In this document: positions 52,089 through 61,733 of the stretch, in pieces
Numbering within the stretch: the stretch's first letter is position 1
Layout of the letters: every line of letters begins with the position of its first letter
Source: Gimesia alba
Lineage (GTDB): Bacteria; Planctomycetota; Planctomycetia; Planctomycetales; Planctomycetaceae
Assembly: GCF_007744675.1 (NCBI RefSeq)
Contig: NZ_CP036269.1
Coordinates: 4,815,546 to 4,879,545 of the forward strand
Length of the DNA: 64,000 nt
Direction: 5' to 3'
Made by a program: the position numbers and the translations under genes
Notes under the pieces: generated by a model
The model's database searches: none
What the model saw: the letters and a program-made list of their open reading frames with translations, nothing else
What the model was told of the DNA's origin: nothing

Positions 52089-52694
52089 ATGCATGCTTCC
52101 ACTTCTAAGAAACATCGGACAACGTTGTCGCTTCTGTTGATCCTCTATCTCGGCCTTTCCCTGCTTGGTTGTGAAAAGCCCGTTGAACAGCAACACGATG
52201 TGGGTAGTAGTCCTTCCGTAGATCTCGCTCAAACGAAAATCACTGAAGTCGAACGCAGACCAACTGAGTTGACGCATCGCGTCGAGGGAAAGCCGGTCTC
52301 TGTGACGCTCCGCGTTCCCAAGAGTCACGTTAAACCAGGTGAGACAATCGAACTCTCGGTCCTGTTTGAGATCGCGCCACTGTGGGAAATTCGCACGATG
52401 GATGCGCAACCTGCCGACTTGGCAACTCGGTTGGAGCTGGACCTGCCTGCGGGACTTCAGTCTACAGGAAAATGGCTAACTCCCGAGCCAGAGCGATCGA
52501 TGTCACTCGACCGGCACCCCGCTTATATGGGAAAGATTGAAGTTCGTCAAAAGATTTTAGTAGAACAATCTGCCCAACCGGGAGAAAAACGAATTAGCTG
52601 TAGCGTCAGCTATCAGGCCTGTGATGAGCAGCGCTGCCTGAAACCAGCTGCAGTCAAGCTACAGGTTTCACTGGTAGTAGAAGCAAACAAATAA
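52089..52694 (+). CDS. Lipoprotein resembling the N-terminal domain of DsbD (DsbD-alpha)
   Basis: The ATG at 52089 is used; the frame also opens at a TTG two codons earlier. A lipobox (LGLSLLGC, Cys near residue 28) anchors the protein on the membrane. The mature part has VEGKPVSVTLRVPKSHVKPGETIELSVLFEIAPLWEI and, near the end, SYQACDEQRCLKPA, the C-x-x-x-x-C signature of the DsbD alpha domain that passes electrons to periplasmic thiol proteins. The transmembrane part of DsbD is missing, so this is a detached domain, as seen in other planctomycetes. Its partner reductase is not in the window. Confidence 0.75.
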   Translation: MHASTSKKHRTTLSLLLILYLGLSLLGCEKPVEQQHDVGSSPSVDLAQTKITEVERRPTELTHRVEGKPVSVTLRVPKSHVKPGETIELSVLFEIAPLWEIRTMDAQPADLATRLELDLPAGLQSTGKWLTPEPERSMSLDRHPAYMGKIEVRQKILVEQSAQPGEKRISCSVSYQACDEQRCLKPAAVKLQVSLVVEANK

Positions 52695-52728
52695 TGGAAC
52701 CGCATTTTTGAATTTGATCAGTTCGAAC

Positions 52729-53331
52729 TTAACCCTGGTCCCAGCGTTCGATCACGAAACAATCATTAATCTGTTCAATCTGGGACTGGATTGTGGCGAT
52801 GCGTTCGTGGGACAGGCCCAGTGTCAGCATATTAAAAGCCGCTTCCGGGCTGGGGTTGTGAAAATATTCCTCAGCAGTGCGACGGGGGATCATCGTATCC
52901 AGCGGAAAATTGCTGGATCGGACGAAGGAGAGGATACAGCACAGAATCTGATCGTTGTTTAATTCAATCTGCGAATGCGATGGACGTACTTCGAACCGAA
53001 ATTCCAGCAGACTGTTCCAGACAATATGCAATACCTGTGTGTCCTCACGGAACAAGTCGATTAAAAATGCAGGCAGGAATTTCAGGAACCCCTCATATGA
53101 CATGAACAATGGTGCGTCCTGATGATGTGTGATCAACGTGTGATCCAGCTGATCCCAGGTTTTACCAGCAAAGTCGCACAGGATTTCGTCGAAGACTGGA
53201 CCTTCAGACCGTACCAACTGCGGTCCGTCAATTTCGGCCAGATATTGATTCGGCGGGAAGCATTCGTGAATCAGGTCGATCACGGTCTGCCGGTAATTGC
53301 GTTGCCAGTTTCTTTTGCTGATCAACTTCAC
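52729..53331 (-). CDS. Cytoplasmic protein of unknown function, 200 aa (DUF6714-like)
   Basis: The protein has no signal or membrane helix. It begins MKLISKRNWQRNYRQTVIDLIHECFPP and contains THHQDAPLFMSYEGFLKFLPAFLIDLFRE, which resembles the P-x-x-F/Y-L-P-A-x-L block of a small family of uncharacterised proteins (I believe DUF6714). The C-terminal half has LCCILSFVRSS and a charged helix. The gene faces left, opposite its neighbours. No function is claimed. Confidence 0.6.
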   Translation of the reverse strand: MKLISKRNWQRNYRQTVIDLIHECFPPNQYLAEIDGPQLVRSEGPVFDEILCDFAGKTWDQLDHTLITHHQDAPLFMSYEGFLKFLPAFLIDLFREDTQVLHIVWNSLLEFRFEVRPSHSQIELNNDQILCCILSFVRSSNFPLDTMIPRRTAEEYFHNPSPEAAFNMLTLGLSHERIATIQSQIEQINDCFVIERWDQG

Positions 53332-53694
53332 ATTATCGATCCTTTATATGACCAGCCATTTTTATGAACTCTTGTCTCATTCAGTTATCTCGCGCTTACG
53401 AAAAACTTTCAATCCCAGTTTTTCTCAAAAATTGTAGTAGCAATCGTGAATTGTGTTTCGTTTAATAGAATAGAGGTAGCACTGTTCCGGCACCATTGTA
53501 TTTCATAAACCTTTATTCTGCCGGGGATAACTACTTTTCCCGAATCAGTTTTGATTCCCATCTCATTTATTTTCATCATCATCGAAACAAAGTGTCTCTG
53601 ACTGTGAATTTGATTCGCAGACAGTCTATTACCCGATCGGGCCGACGGGATTTTTGAGATTTCACAATTGTAGTCCGATAGGGGGATCCTACGT
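53332..53694. other. Divergent intergenic region
   Basis: This gap of about 363 bases lies between the leftward 200-aa gene and the rightward EF-hand gene. One short reverse frame (about 57 aa, 53409-53582) looks faintly protein-like but has no ribosome-binding site. I see no strong repeat or terminator; promoters of both neighbours should lie here. Confidence 0.4.
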
Positions 53695-54360
53695 ATGCGA
53701 AAATTTGGTTTTCTACTCACTTTGTTTGCACTGATGATTTTTGCCGGCGATGCCTATGCCCAGCGTGGTGGAGGCGGTGGTCGCGGTGGCGGAGGACCAC
53801 GTGGCGGTGGCGGCGGTCAACAGGGAGGAGGCCCACGTGGTGGTGGCGGTCAACAGATGGGACAAGGCGGCGGGCAGTGTCAGCAGGGAGGTGGCGGCAA
53901 TCAAATGCGTGGAGGAATGGGAACCCAGGCCACAACCACAGATGCCACTGAAATGGTCACCCAGATGTTAGCACAAATGGATCGCAACCGGGATGGTATC
54001 ATTGCACAGAACGAGGTGCCTGCACAATTACAAAGACGAATGGTCGAAGCCGATGCAAATGGTGACGGCATGTTAAATCGCCTGGAGCAGATGGTGGTGA
54101 TTGATCGTGCTATGATTTTGACCGGAAATCCCAGAGCAAACGGGATTGGTTTGAATGCAGATATCTTTAAGCGATTGGATCGAAACCAGGACAATACCAT
54201 CAGCCGAAACGAAGTTCCGAGACAACTGCAACGACTGTTTCGAACTCTCGACTCCAACACGGATGGCACAATCGACGCCGAAGAACAGGCGGCGATTCTT
54301 GAACGCATCAAAACCAAATTAAACCCGGAGAAACCACGTATTCAGAAACCCGCGCTTTAA
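53695..54360 (+). CDS. Secreted glycine-rich EF-hand protein
   Basis: The 221-aa protein has a signal peptide (MRKFGFLLTLFALMIFAGDAYA), a glycine-rich stretch at 24-75, then four EF-hand loops: D96-E107 (DRNRDGIIAQNE), D120-E131 (DANGDGMLNRLE), D162-E173 (DRNQDNTISRNE) and D186-E197 (DSNTDGTIDAEE). All have the acidic first, third, fifth and twelfth positions, although the third loop has Asn in place of Gly at position 6. It should bind calcium outside the cytoplasm. The glycine-rich part is low-complexity, suggesting a flexible or matrix role. GGGGATCCTACGT precedes the ATG. Confidence 0.88.
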   Translation: MRKFGFLLTLFALMIFAGDAYAQRGGGGGRGGGGPRGGGGGQQGGGPRGGGGQQMGQGGGQCQQGGGGNQMRGGMGTQATTTDATEMVTQMLAQMDRNRDGIIAQNEVPAQLQRRMVEADANGDGMLNRLEQMVVIDRAMILTGNPRANGIGLNADIFKRLDRNQDNTISRNEVPRQLQRLFRTLDSNTDGTIDAEEQAAILERIKTKLNPEKPRIQKPAL

Positions 54361-54386
54361 GAATATTCTGGCTTGAGAGGCTTTCG

Positions 54387-54500
54387 GTGCCAGGAATCGA
54401 TTAACGACTTTGGTGGTGTACTCCTTGGGGCGATTGTAGTTTCGAGTTCCGAGTTCGTGTTATACAGTCGCTTTACCGGTCAACAAAAGATTCCTGGCAC
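54387..54500. repeat. MITE- or REP-like element with 12-bp inverted ends
   Basis: GTGCCAGGAATC (54387-54398) and GATTCCTGGCAC (54489-54500) are perfect inverted 12-mers enclosing 90 bases with no coding frame. The ends resemble short mobile repeats, such as those moved by REP-associated or IS200-like transposases; no transposase is present. This intergenic stretch (54361-54866) otherwise contains only the short frame described next. Confidence 0.5.
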
Positions 54501-54564
54501 TTTTTACGTGCCGGTTCTCATCTGCTGAATAATCAATTCCGTTTTTGAAAAGGAGGGGAATCCG

Positions 54565-54612
54565 ATGGTCCCCAGAACAGATAAAACGGAAGAATTGGTT
54601 TCAGATGTCTAG
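54565..54612 (+). CDS. Possible 15-codon leader peptide
   Basis: AAGGAGGGG lies 6 bases before an ATG that opens a 15-residue frame (MVPRTDKTEELVSDV, stop TAG at 54610-54612). The ribosome-binding site is unusually strong for non-coding DNA. It could be a leader peptide, a relic, or chance. It lies about 250 bases before the PilZ-like gene. Evidence is limited to the site and frame. Confidence 0.25.
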   Translation: MVPRTDKTEELVSDV

Positions 54613-54866
54613 TGTGCATTAATAACAGAAGACGGTCGCCTCTCACTTTGTCCAGACATGGTTCTGTTCTACAACGATTACGGATTGCATCAATCAACAG
54701 TGAAAAAAGAACTATAGCAGCAATATCTATCTGCGATGCGGAATTCCCCTCATTGTCCTCTGACTTCGCGAGTGTCAGTTGGAACTACCAAGGCATATAT
54801 TAAGTTTAGGATAGCGAAAACATCGACTTCGATCCCGCAATCCCTATCAGCAGGCAGTTCCTTTTC

Positions 54867-55298
54867 ATGCAATCGCTCTCTACAAATATCAATGAACTGA
54901 AAAGACCGACGACAAGATCAGAAGAACTTGCGGCGGAGCGAATTCTTACGCTTCTGGAAAAAACAGAAAAACGTAATTCGATCCAGTTTTCGAAACAGCG
55001 CGACTATGAACGACAGACAGTGCGAGGTACGTTGATTCTCTCGTTACAATCATCGGTAAACCATGTTTGCGAAATTCGCGAAGAAGCGACTTTGCCTGCA
55101 AGATGCTGGTCAATCAGTCAGTCCGGCGCGTCCTTTCTCTTCACGAGAAACCTGACTCAAACAGAGATCATTGTCGGCTTGTCGGTTCTGGAAGATGAAA
55201 TGACCTGGTTTCAGTCAGAAATTGTCCGCAAACGCAAAATTCCTGATGTCGATTTTTGGGAGTATGGAGTGAAGTTCCTGCGAAAGATAACTCCCTAG
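54867..55298 (+). CDS. PilZ-like domain protein
   Basis: The 143-aa protein has a charged N-terminal helix (SEELAAERILTLLEKTEKRN), then RDYERQTVRGTLILSL, CWSISQSGASFLFTRNL and EYGVKFL. R-x-x-x-R and x-x-S-x-x-G, with the GxxF strand and a closing strand ending in YGVKF, match the PilZ pattern, a c-di-GMP-binding fold. The Asp/Asn usually before the x-S-x-x-G is Ser here, so ligand binding is uncertain. No signal peptide is seen. Effector role in motility or surface attachment is an inference from the family. Confidence 0.65.
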   Translation: MQSLSTNINELKRPTTRSEELAAERILTLLEKTEKRNSIQFSKQRDYERQTVRGTLILSLQSSVNHVCEIREEATLPARCWSISQSGASFLFTRNLTQTEIIVGLSVLEDEMTWFQSEIVRKRKIPDVDFWEYGVKFLRKITP

Positions 55299-55445
55299 CT
55301 TCCAAGTTTTCTGGTTCCTGATTTTCTCTGCATCACATCCACGATCTATTCTGGAATGTTGTCCACATCTCTTCTAAGATAGTGATACTACAGTTGTTCT
55401 CTAATATTGAGAACCCGAGAAATATCACTGATGAAGGTCACTTCC

Positions 55446-58400
55446 ATGAAATTGATGCTGCGCTCGTATCTGGTGGTCTGCTGTCTGATTGGTTTGCTGG
55501 TTCCATCCGTCAATGCACAACCGCCGACAAGTCCCCTGGAACAACAACTCAAACAGGCCCCGCTGGAACAATTGGCAAAAGAAGCCCACCGTCGGGGGAA
55601 TCCAAAACGAGGTGCTCTGATTTTTTACAAATCGGTGGCGGCGTGTATCAAGTGTCATGACAGTGGGAAAGAGGCGACCCCGCTGGGTCCCGATCTGACG
55701 AAAACCCAGAATTCGATCTCGGATGAATATCTGATCGAATCGATTCTCTTTCCATCGAAGAAAATCAAACAGGGATTTGAAACCGTCACGATCCTGAACA
55801 GCGATGGAAAACTCGTTTCCGGTCTGGTCGCAAAAGATCGGAAGGATTCTCTCGTGTTGCGTGATGCAGCGAATCTCGAGCAGGAAATCATCGTCCCTAA
55901 ATCAGAAATCGATGAAAAAACCATCGGCAAGCAATCCATGATGCCCGCAGGTCTGGTCACGACGCTGAAAAACCAGGCCGAGTTCTATGATTTAGTCAGC
56001 TATGTCTTCAACGTGGCTCGCGGCGGTCAACAGCGTGCGGCAGAATTAAAACCCTCGAAGGAAGAACTCCTCGTTAAAGACGACACACAAAACCTGGATC
56101 ATGCAGGCATCCTGCGGCGAATGAACCAGCGTGATTTCGAGGAAGGCAAACGGATCTTTCACGGTCTATGCAAGAATTGTCACGGCGTGGATGGCAATAA
56201 ACCGTCGCTGCCCACGGCTCGGGCCTTCGGTTCACAGCCTTTGAAATTCGGCGCCGATCCGTACCGGATGTTTCTGACGCTTTCCAAAGGCAACGGTTTG
56301 ATGGGGCCGATGCAGCACCTGAGCCCGAAAGAACGCTACCAGGTCGTACATTACATTCGAGAAGCTTTTATGAAACCGACCAACCCGGCCTACACCGCAG
56401 TGACCGAGGAATACCGGAACAGTCTTCCCAAGGGAACAGAGTCTGGCGAATTTGATCTCAACGTCGAACGCGACTTTGGCCCGGCACTGGCGTCGCAACT
56501 GGGACGGATCACCACCAGTGCCCTGACAGTCAAGCTGGATGATGCCACCACAATTTCCTATGACCTGCATACTCTGAATCAAGCGGGACTCTGGCAAGGC
56601 GGTTTTCTCGACTTAAGCCAGACACAACATATTCGAGGTCGCGGTGAAGGAGTGCCTCTTCCACAGGGAACACCGTTGAAGAATCTGGCGGGCTGGCAGT
56701 GGGGCCACGCAGGCACACTCGATTATCCGCGAGAAAACCTGCATCCGCGGGGGCCGCTGCCGAAAAAATGGCTCGATTATCACGGGCACTATCTACACGG
56801 CAAGCAGTTGGTACTCTCGTATCAGATCGATGGTCGAGACATTCTGGAATTACCACAGGCGATACCGGGAAAAACGGCCATTCGCCACACACTACGTATC
56901 GCCCCCGGAAACGCACTGGTTCTGGCAACGGCAACTCCCGAGAAGAGTGGAGCAAACATCTCCGGCGTATTAACAGGAAACGAGACGCAGCCCAAACAGA
57001 AACATGGTGCAGCCAGGAACGCAATTGCCATCAGCGGACGATCACAGGGATCTCAACTCGGCCCCTTTACTACATCCGCTGTCACAGGTGATGTCAACGG
57101 GATGAGTTGGAACGTGGACTCGCAACAACGGCTGGTCTTGAGCATCCCAGAAGATGCCAAGCCTCGACTCGTTGAGATTATTTGTTTTGCGGGAAGCGGG
57201 ACAAGCGATTTGCAAGCTCTGCGAGGGCTGTTAAAAGAAGACCATTCCGTAGCACCCGTCGATCCCCATAGCTTGACTGATGGTGGCCCCGCTAACTGGC
57301 CCGCTGTTTTAAAAACCGTCGGTTATCCGGGCCTGGAACAGGGCGCCTATGTCCTGGACACGATCAGCATCCCGGAATCGACCCCCTGGAATACCTGGTT
57401 TCGCACGTCCGCACTCGATTTCTTTCCCGATGGTCGCATGGTGGTCTCAACGCATGGCGGCGATATCTGGATTGTCTCTGGAATCGACAACGATCTAATG
57501 AATCTGAAATGGAAACGCTTCGCCGGCGGCCTGTATGAGCCGTTTGGGGTGAAGGTGGTGGACAACACAATCTATGTCACCTGCAAAGATCGATTGACGC
57601 GGCTACATGATCTGAATCAGGACGGCGAAGCCGACTTCTACGAAAGCTTTTCGGCAGACACCGATGTCTCCCGCTTCTTCCATTCGTTTAACTTTGATCT
57701 GCACACCGATTCGGAAGGCAATTTTTATTATGCGAAGTGTGGCCAGTATACGAGCTATGCGTTACCGGGCGCGGTGATCAAAGTTTCTCCTGATGGAAAA
57801 CAACGCGATGTCTACTGCACCGGATTCCGTACACCGAACGGCATGGGCATGCTGCCCGACAACCGGATGACCGTTAGCGACAATCAGGGCAACTGGATTC
57901 CGGCTTCCAAAATCAGCCTGGTGAAGCCGGGCGGATTTTATGGTTATGTGCAGACACATTCTGGCGGAAACAACTGGGCCCCCGATGGGGGACAGATCGA
58001 TCCTCGCAAAGTCGTCCCACCGAAATCGTTTGATCAGCCGCTGATCTGGATGCCGCAAGACTTCGACAATTCTTCGGGCGGACAATTGTGGATCGATGAT
58101 CCACGCTGGGGTCCCCTTTCGGGGCGGCTGCTGCACACCAGCTTCGGTAAAGGCTGGCTGTATTATCTGATGCTGCAGGAATGGGATGATGTCAGCCAGG
58201 CCGCCATTATCAAGCTCCCCTTTGATTTCAGCACCGGCATTCACCGCGCGCGGGTCAATCCGGCCGATGGTCAGGTCTATGCGGTCGGGTTGGACGGCTG
58301 GAATGGTGGCGGCCGACCGGGACTTGTCGACCAAGGTATTCAACGACTACGCTATACCGGCAAACCGATTTCACTGGTGACCGATTGTCAGGTCGAACCG

Positions 58401-58727
58401 GATGGTTTACGCATCGATTTCAATTTTCCCCTCGATCCGAAAGCCGCTGTCGACTTGCATTCGTATCTCGCCGAACAGTGGAACTACCATTGGCGCCCCG
58501 CCTACGGCTCGGACATGTATTCTCCCACCACCGATCAACCGGGGAAAGAGAAGATGAACGTCACCCAAGCAACGCTTTCCGCAGACGGCAAGAGCGTGAA
58601 GCTGAGCGTACCTGACCTCAAACCAGTCAATCAGGTACACCTGAAACTGAATCTGAAAGACCGACAGGGACTACCGTTTCAAGAAGAAATCTACTGGACC
58701 ATCAACGGGGTACCGAAACGTGAGTAA
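55446..58727 (+). CDS. PVC-type diheme cytochrome c / propeller protein
   Basis: The ATG at 55446 is used because GAAGGTC lies just before it; longer frames begin at a TTG and an ATG upstream of this site. The protein (1093 aa) has a signal peptide (YLVVCCLIGLLVPSVNA), a heme motif C67-x-x-C70-H71 (ACIKCHDSG) in the N-terminal PVC-type heme-binding domain, with SMMPAGL offering a Met ligand, and a second C242-K-N-C-H246 (HGLCKNCHGVDG). A domain starting VERDFGPALASQLG (DUF6797-like) follows, then a C-terminal beta-propeller (DGRMVVSTHGGDIWIVSG, GKQRDVYCTGFRTPNGMGML). It is a periplasmic electron carrier or sugar-oxidation partner. The substrate is unknown. Confidence 0.9.
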   Translation: MKLMLRSYLVVCCLIGLLVPSVNAQPPTSPLEQQLKQAPLEQLAKEAHRRGNPKRGALIFYKSVAACIKCHDSGKEATPLGPDLTKTQNSISDEYLIESILFPSKKIKQGFETVTILNSDGKLVSGLVAKDRKDSLVLRDAANLEQEIIVPKSEIDEKTIGKQSMMPAGLVTTLKNQAEFYDLVSYVFNVARGGQQRAAELKPSKEELLVKDDTQNLDHAGILRRMNQRDFEEGKRIFHGLCKNCHGVDGNKPSLPTARAFGSQPLKFGADPYRMFLTLSKGNGLMGPMQHLSPKERYQVVHYIREAFMKPTNPAYTAVTEEYRNSLPKGTESGEFDLNVERDFGPALASQLGRITTSALTVKLDDATTISYDLHTLNQAGLWQGGFLDLSQTQHIRGRGEGVPLPQGTPLKNLAGWQWGHAGTLDYPRENLHPRGPLPKKWLDYHGHYLHGKQLVLSYQIDGRDILELPQAIPGKTAIRHTLRIAPGNALVLATATPEKSGANISGVLTGNETQPKQKHGAARNAIAISGRSQGSQLGPFTTSAVTGDVNGMSWNVDSQQRLVLSIPEDAKPRLVEIICFAGSGTSDLQALRGLLKEDHSVAPVDPHSLTDGGPANWPAVLKTVGYPGLEQGAYVLDTISIPESTPWNTWFRTSALDFFPDGRMVVSTHGGDIWIVSGIDNDLMNLKWKRFAGGLYEPFGVKVVDNTIYVTCKDRLTRLHDLNQDGEADFYESFSADTDVSRFFHSFNFDLHTDSEGNFYYAKCGQYTSYALPGAVIKVSPDGKQRDVYCTGFRTPNGMGMLPDNRMTVSDNQGNWIPASKISLVKPGGFYGYVQTHSGGNNWAPDGGQIDPRKVVPPKSFDQPLIWMPQDFDNSSGGQLWIDDPRWGPLSGRLLHTSFGKGWLYYLMLQEWDDVSQAAIIKLPFDFSTGIHRARVNPADGQVYAVGLDGWNGGGRPGLVDQGIQRLRYTGKPISLVTDCQVEPDGLRIDFNFPLDPKAAVDLHSYLAEQWNYHWRPAYGSDMYSPTTDQPGKEKMNVTQATLSADGKSVKLSVPDLKPVNQVHLKLNLKDRQGLPFQEEIYWTINGVPKRE

Positions 58728-58912
58728 TTTCGCCTCTTAGAAAGAATACGTAGGCTCCCAACATTATTTTTCTGAAAATACTATTTCTAGAAGAATATAG
58801 TTAGATAAAAAGATACGCCATTGATCATCCTCAATTTGTCGATCTAAGGAGCTTATCACCAGAACCTGATACCGCGGTAAGACCCGCGTTCGTTCTGCTT
58901 TCGAAAGATTAA

Positions 58913-60373
58913 ATGATGTCAAAATGGATCCCGCTTACGCTAGCCTGTCTGTTCCATCTAGTTGCCGTTACAGTCAATGCTGCCACAGGGCCTGACTGGA
59001 TTCGAGATTTTGAAAAAGGAAAGCAAATCGCAAAATCCGAGAAAAAAGACCTGTTCCTTCTCTTCACAGGACATGGCTGGTGCTACCACTGCGAGTTGCT
59101 TGATCAGGCGATCTTTCAAAAGCAGGAATTCGTGGACACGATGTCGAAGCAATACGTGTTTGTGGAACTGGACTTCAATTTCGGTAATACTCCCGAGGAA
59201 AAGAAACGGGAAACCAGATTCAGACAACTGCAAAGCCACTACCTGGCACCAGGCGCGCCGACTGTCGTACTTACCGACAGTGATGGAAAACCGTATGCAT
59301 TTCTCACTGGCTACGATAATAAAACAAGCCTGCAGGACTACTTGAATCTGGTCACGACTGCTCAAAAAGCAAAAACGAAGCGCGATGCACTGTTCACTGC
59401 TGCGGCTGCAGAATCGGGAACATCACGTGCCAACCTGCTTAGTCATGCGCTGGATTCGATCAGGCCGCAACTGGGGGACATCGATGAGCGTGGTGACGAA
59501 CCGCTGCTGCATTTCTACAAGGATACTGTAGAGGAAATACTCGATTTAACTGACAATACAGGCAGTATTGCAAACAAATACATCTCTCTGCGCAATAGCC
59601 GTACCGCATGGATTGCGGACAACGCTGTGTTTGACAAACTGAAATATTTTGATTCCCAAAAAGACTATGCTGGTGCCATTAAATTTGTTGACGAATCGCT
59701 TAAAACGATCAAAAATGAAAAGGTACGCTGGCAGTTAGAAATGACACGCCAAGCGTATCTGGAGTGGGGTGATCAATTTGAACAGGCGTTGGCGAACTGC
59801 CAGCGGCTACTCGCACTGGACGAGATTCCAGAGGACTCGCGCGAAGCATTTCTGAACCGGGAAGCGTTCAATCTATTTCGCCTCAACCGAATTGACGAAG
59901 GAATCGCCCACATTAATCAACGCCTGCGTGATGCAGGCAGTGATAAAGCAAAACGCTTGAAACTATTCAACTGGCAAATACAATTAATGCACAACCGCGC
60001 CCCGGTGGAGAAATCCATCGAAGCCTGTCAGAGGTATCGCAACGAGACAAAACGCGGTACCGATGACTGGCTCCAAGCTACCTATTTCCTCGCACTGGAA
60101 TTACGTCGAGCAGAACGCCATCTTCAAGCGTTAAAAGTGATCAAGGAATTTTTAGCAGAAGACAGAACGTCCTATCAATTGCTCGATGCTGCTGAAAGTT
60201 TGATCGCATTGAAACGCGATCAGGAAGCAGCTGATGTACTTGAAGAAGCACGATCCCTGATTCAACCCCTCAAAACATCACCCCGAAAATCGGAAGTGGA
60301 TGAGTATCAGCGTCTCTCAAAAACTATTGACAAGCTGACGCGCAGCATGTCCAATCGCAGCGTGCCTCAATAG
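58913..60373 (+). CDS. Secreted thioredoxin-fold protein with TPR-like C-terminal region
   Basis: The 486-aa protein has a signal peptide (IPLTLACLFHLVAVTVNA), then a thioredoxin-7-like domain (DLFLLFTGHGWCYHCELLD) with the active CxxC at Cys57 and Cys60. A cis-Pro motif (GAPTVVLTDSDGKP) follows, as in true thioredoxins. The remaining 330 residues are helical repeats of TPR type (YAGAIKFVDESLKTIKNEKVRW, LNREAFNLFRLNRIDEGIAHINQRL). It should carry out thiol-disulfide exchange in the periplasm and bind partner proteins through the repeats. It is not in a clear operon. ATGs at 58913 and 58916 are both possible starts. Confidence 0.86.
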   Translation: MMSKWIPLTLACLFHLVAVTVNAATGPDWIRDFEKGKQIAKSEKKDLFLLFTGHGWCYHCELLDQAIFQKQEFVDTMSKQYVFVELDFNFGNTPEEKKRETRFRQLQSHYLAPGAPTVVLTDSDGKPYAFLTGYDNKTSLQDYLNLVTTAQKAKTKRDALFTAAAAESGTSRANLLSHALDSIRPQLGDIDERGDEPLLHFYKDTVEEILDLTDNTGSIANKYISLRNSRTAWIADNAVFDKLKYFDSQKDYAGAIKFVDESLKTIKNEKVRWQLEMTRQAYLEWGDQFEQALANCQRLLALDEIPEDSREAFLNREAFNLFRLNRIDEGIAHINQRLRDAGSDKAKRLKLFNWQIQLMHNRAPVEKSIEACQRYRNETKRGTDDWLQATYFLALELRRAERHLQALKVIKEFLAEDRTSYQLLDAAESLIALKRDQEAADVLEEARSLIQPLKTSPRKSEVDEYQRLSKTIDKLTRSMSNRSVPQ

Positions 60374-60599
60374 CAGGTAAATTCTTTTTTGCCCCAACTA
60401 CTAAACATCTACAGCCTGTGCATTAAAACCAGCTTCTAGTTTTCTCTGATGTTTGAATGCAATCATTTATGCGATATTTGATCTTTCATTGATCTTATAC
60501 TCTATTATTCGCGTTGATGATCATAGAAAAGCAGAACAAGCTTCATGCCCGCTGCTCTGTTTGGATTAAATTTGCTCTCGCTAGAGGGAATAAGGGACG

Positions 60600-61619
60600 G
60601 TGAACGACAACAATCGAAAAACGTCAGAACTAGGTCAAACCGAAGATGTGTCTCGAACATTTCGTCCGAGGAAACACTATCGCAACCAGGGAATTGGATT
60701 CCTGCTTTTTTTTGTCACAGTGGGAATCGCTTCGGTATATGCAATGTGGGTTGATACACCACCTGATCGGCGCATGTACTTAATGGTTTTTGTCGGTCTG
60801 TTCTGGTCCTTTTGGGCGGGAGGCTCGCTCTGGATGCTGCTGGCATACAAATATGAATCTCTCACCATCCGTGAGGAAACGGTCATTCAACAAGGCGTAT
60901 TGTTCAGCAAAGAGCTGGACCTGTCTCGTATCAAACAGGTACGCTGGAAACTGATTCAGGGCGGCGGCATCACACTCTTGAGTCTGACCGACAAAATGAA
61001 AATCTATCTGGACAACTTTGAACGCGAGGAGCGCCTCTGGCTGATTCACTATTTCCAACACCGCCTGTCAGAATCAGTCCAAGAAGGCTGGGAACTGTTC
61101 TGTCATCGAATTGCCGTGCCACTCCAGGAATACAATCCAGATGTAGTCCAGACTCCCGCTCCGGATGAAGTTTTACTGACGCGAAAGCGGTGGGACTGGT
61201 ATCTCATTCCCACAATTCTGATCTTCACAGTGGGAGCAACCTTGGCAACCTGGAAATTTCAACTCCCGAACCTGTTAGTTGGTCCCGTTATACCGCTGGT
61301 ACTCTGGCTCATGCTGCGGTATTCCACTCCCAAACGGGGAATGGTCTCAAAACGAATCAGCTCCCAAACGTATCTCAAGTCGATGCTGATCTTTGAAGCA
61401 TGGTGGCTCAGTGTGGGACTGATCGGGTATGGTCTCTTCCAGTTGATTGTTCTGCCTGCTCCCTGGAATCTGGTCGCCGGCTACTCATTAGCGGGTGCCT
61501 GGTTTTTGGGACTCCTTTGGAAAGCGCATCGGGTGGATTGTTTAAAAAACAAACAAGATCAGACTGATGTAAAACTTTCACTACAGAAATGGGAAGTAGA
61601 TTCCGGCGGCTCTGATTGA
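60600..61619 (+). CDS. Membrane protein with PH-like segment, 339 aa, unknown
   Basis: The frame starts at a GTG at 60600 (AAGGGAC close before it). The protein has helices near 31-50 (GIGFLLFFVTVGIASVYAMW), 60-80 (YLMVFVGLFWSFWAGGSLWMLL), 198-215, 225-240 and 270-315. Between them, a cytoplasmic part (YESLTIREETVIQQGVLFSKELDLSRIKQVRWKL) resembles the bPH2/YdbS-like domain, in which a strand pair starts with TIREE-V and closes with RIKQV. No enzyme motif is present. It may take part in envelope stress or membrane organisation, but nothing proves it. An ATG start in the same frame is not obvious nearby. Confidence 0.6.
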   Translation: MNDNNRKTSELGQTEDVSRTFRPRKHYRNQGIGFLLFFVTVGIASVYAMWVDTPPDRRMYLMVFVGLFWSFWAGGSLWMLLAYKYESLTIREETVIQQGVLFSKELDLSRIKQVRWKLIQGGGITLLSLTDKMKIYLDNFEREERLWLIHYFQHRLSESVQEGWELFCHRIAVPLQEYNPDVVQTPAPDEVLLTRKRWDWYLIPTILIFTVGATLATWKFQLPNLLVGPVIPLVLWLMLRYSTPKRGMVSKRISSQTYLKSMLIFEAWWLSVGLIGYGLFQLIVLPAPWNLVAGYSLAGAWFLGLLWKAHRVDCLKNKQDQTDVKLSLQKWEVDSGGSD

Positions 61620-61733
61620 TGATTTTCCCCAGACTGTTGTCGACAGATCTTTTACTGATTACAATCCGGATATTGCCTGCCTGAGCACGGGCCTGTTTTT
61701 GTCCCATCACAATTTGCGTGAAGAATTTTTACG

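Noticed and set aside
53409-53582. Reverse frame of about 57 aa beginning MMMKINEMGIKTDSGK
   Set aside because: It reads somewhat like a protein, but has no ribosome-binding site or recognisable domain, so it is not supported as a gene.
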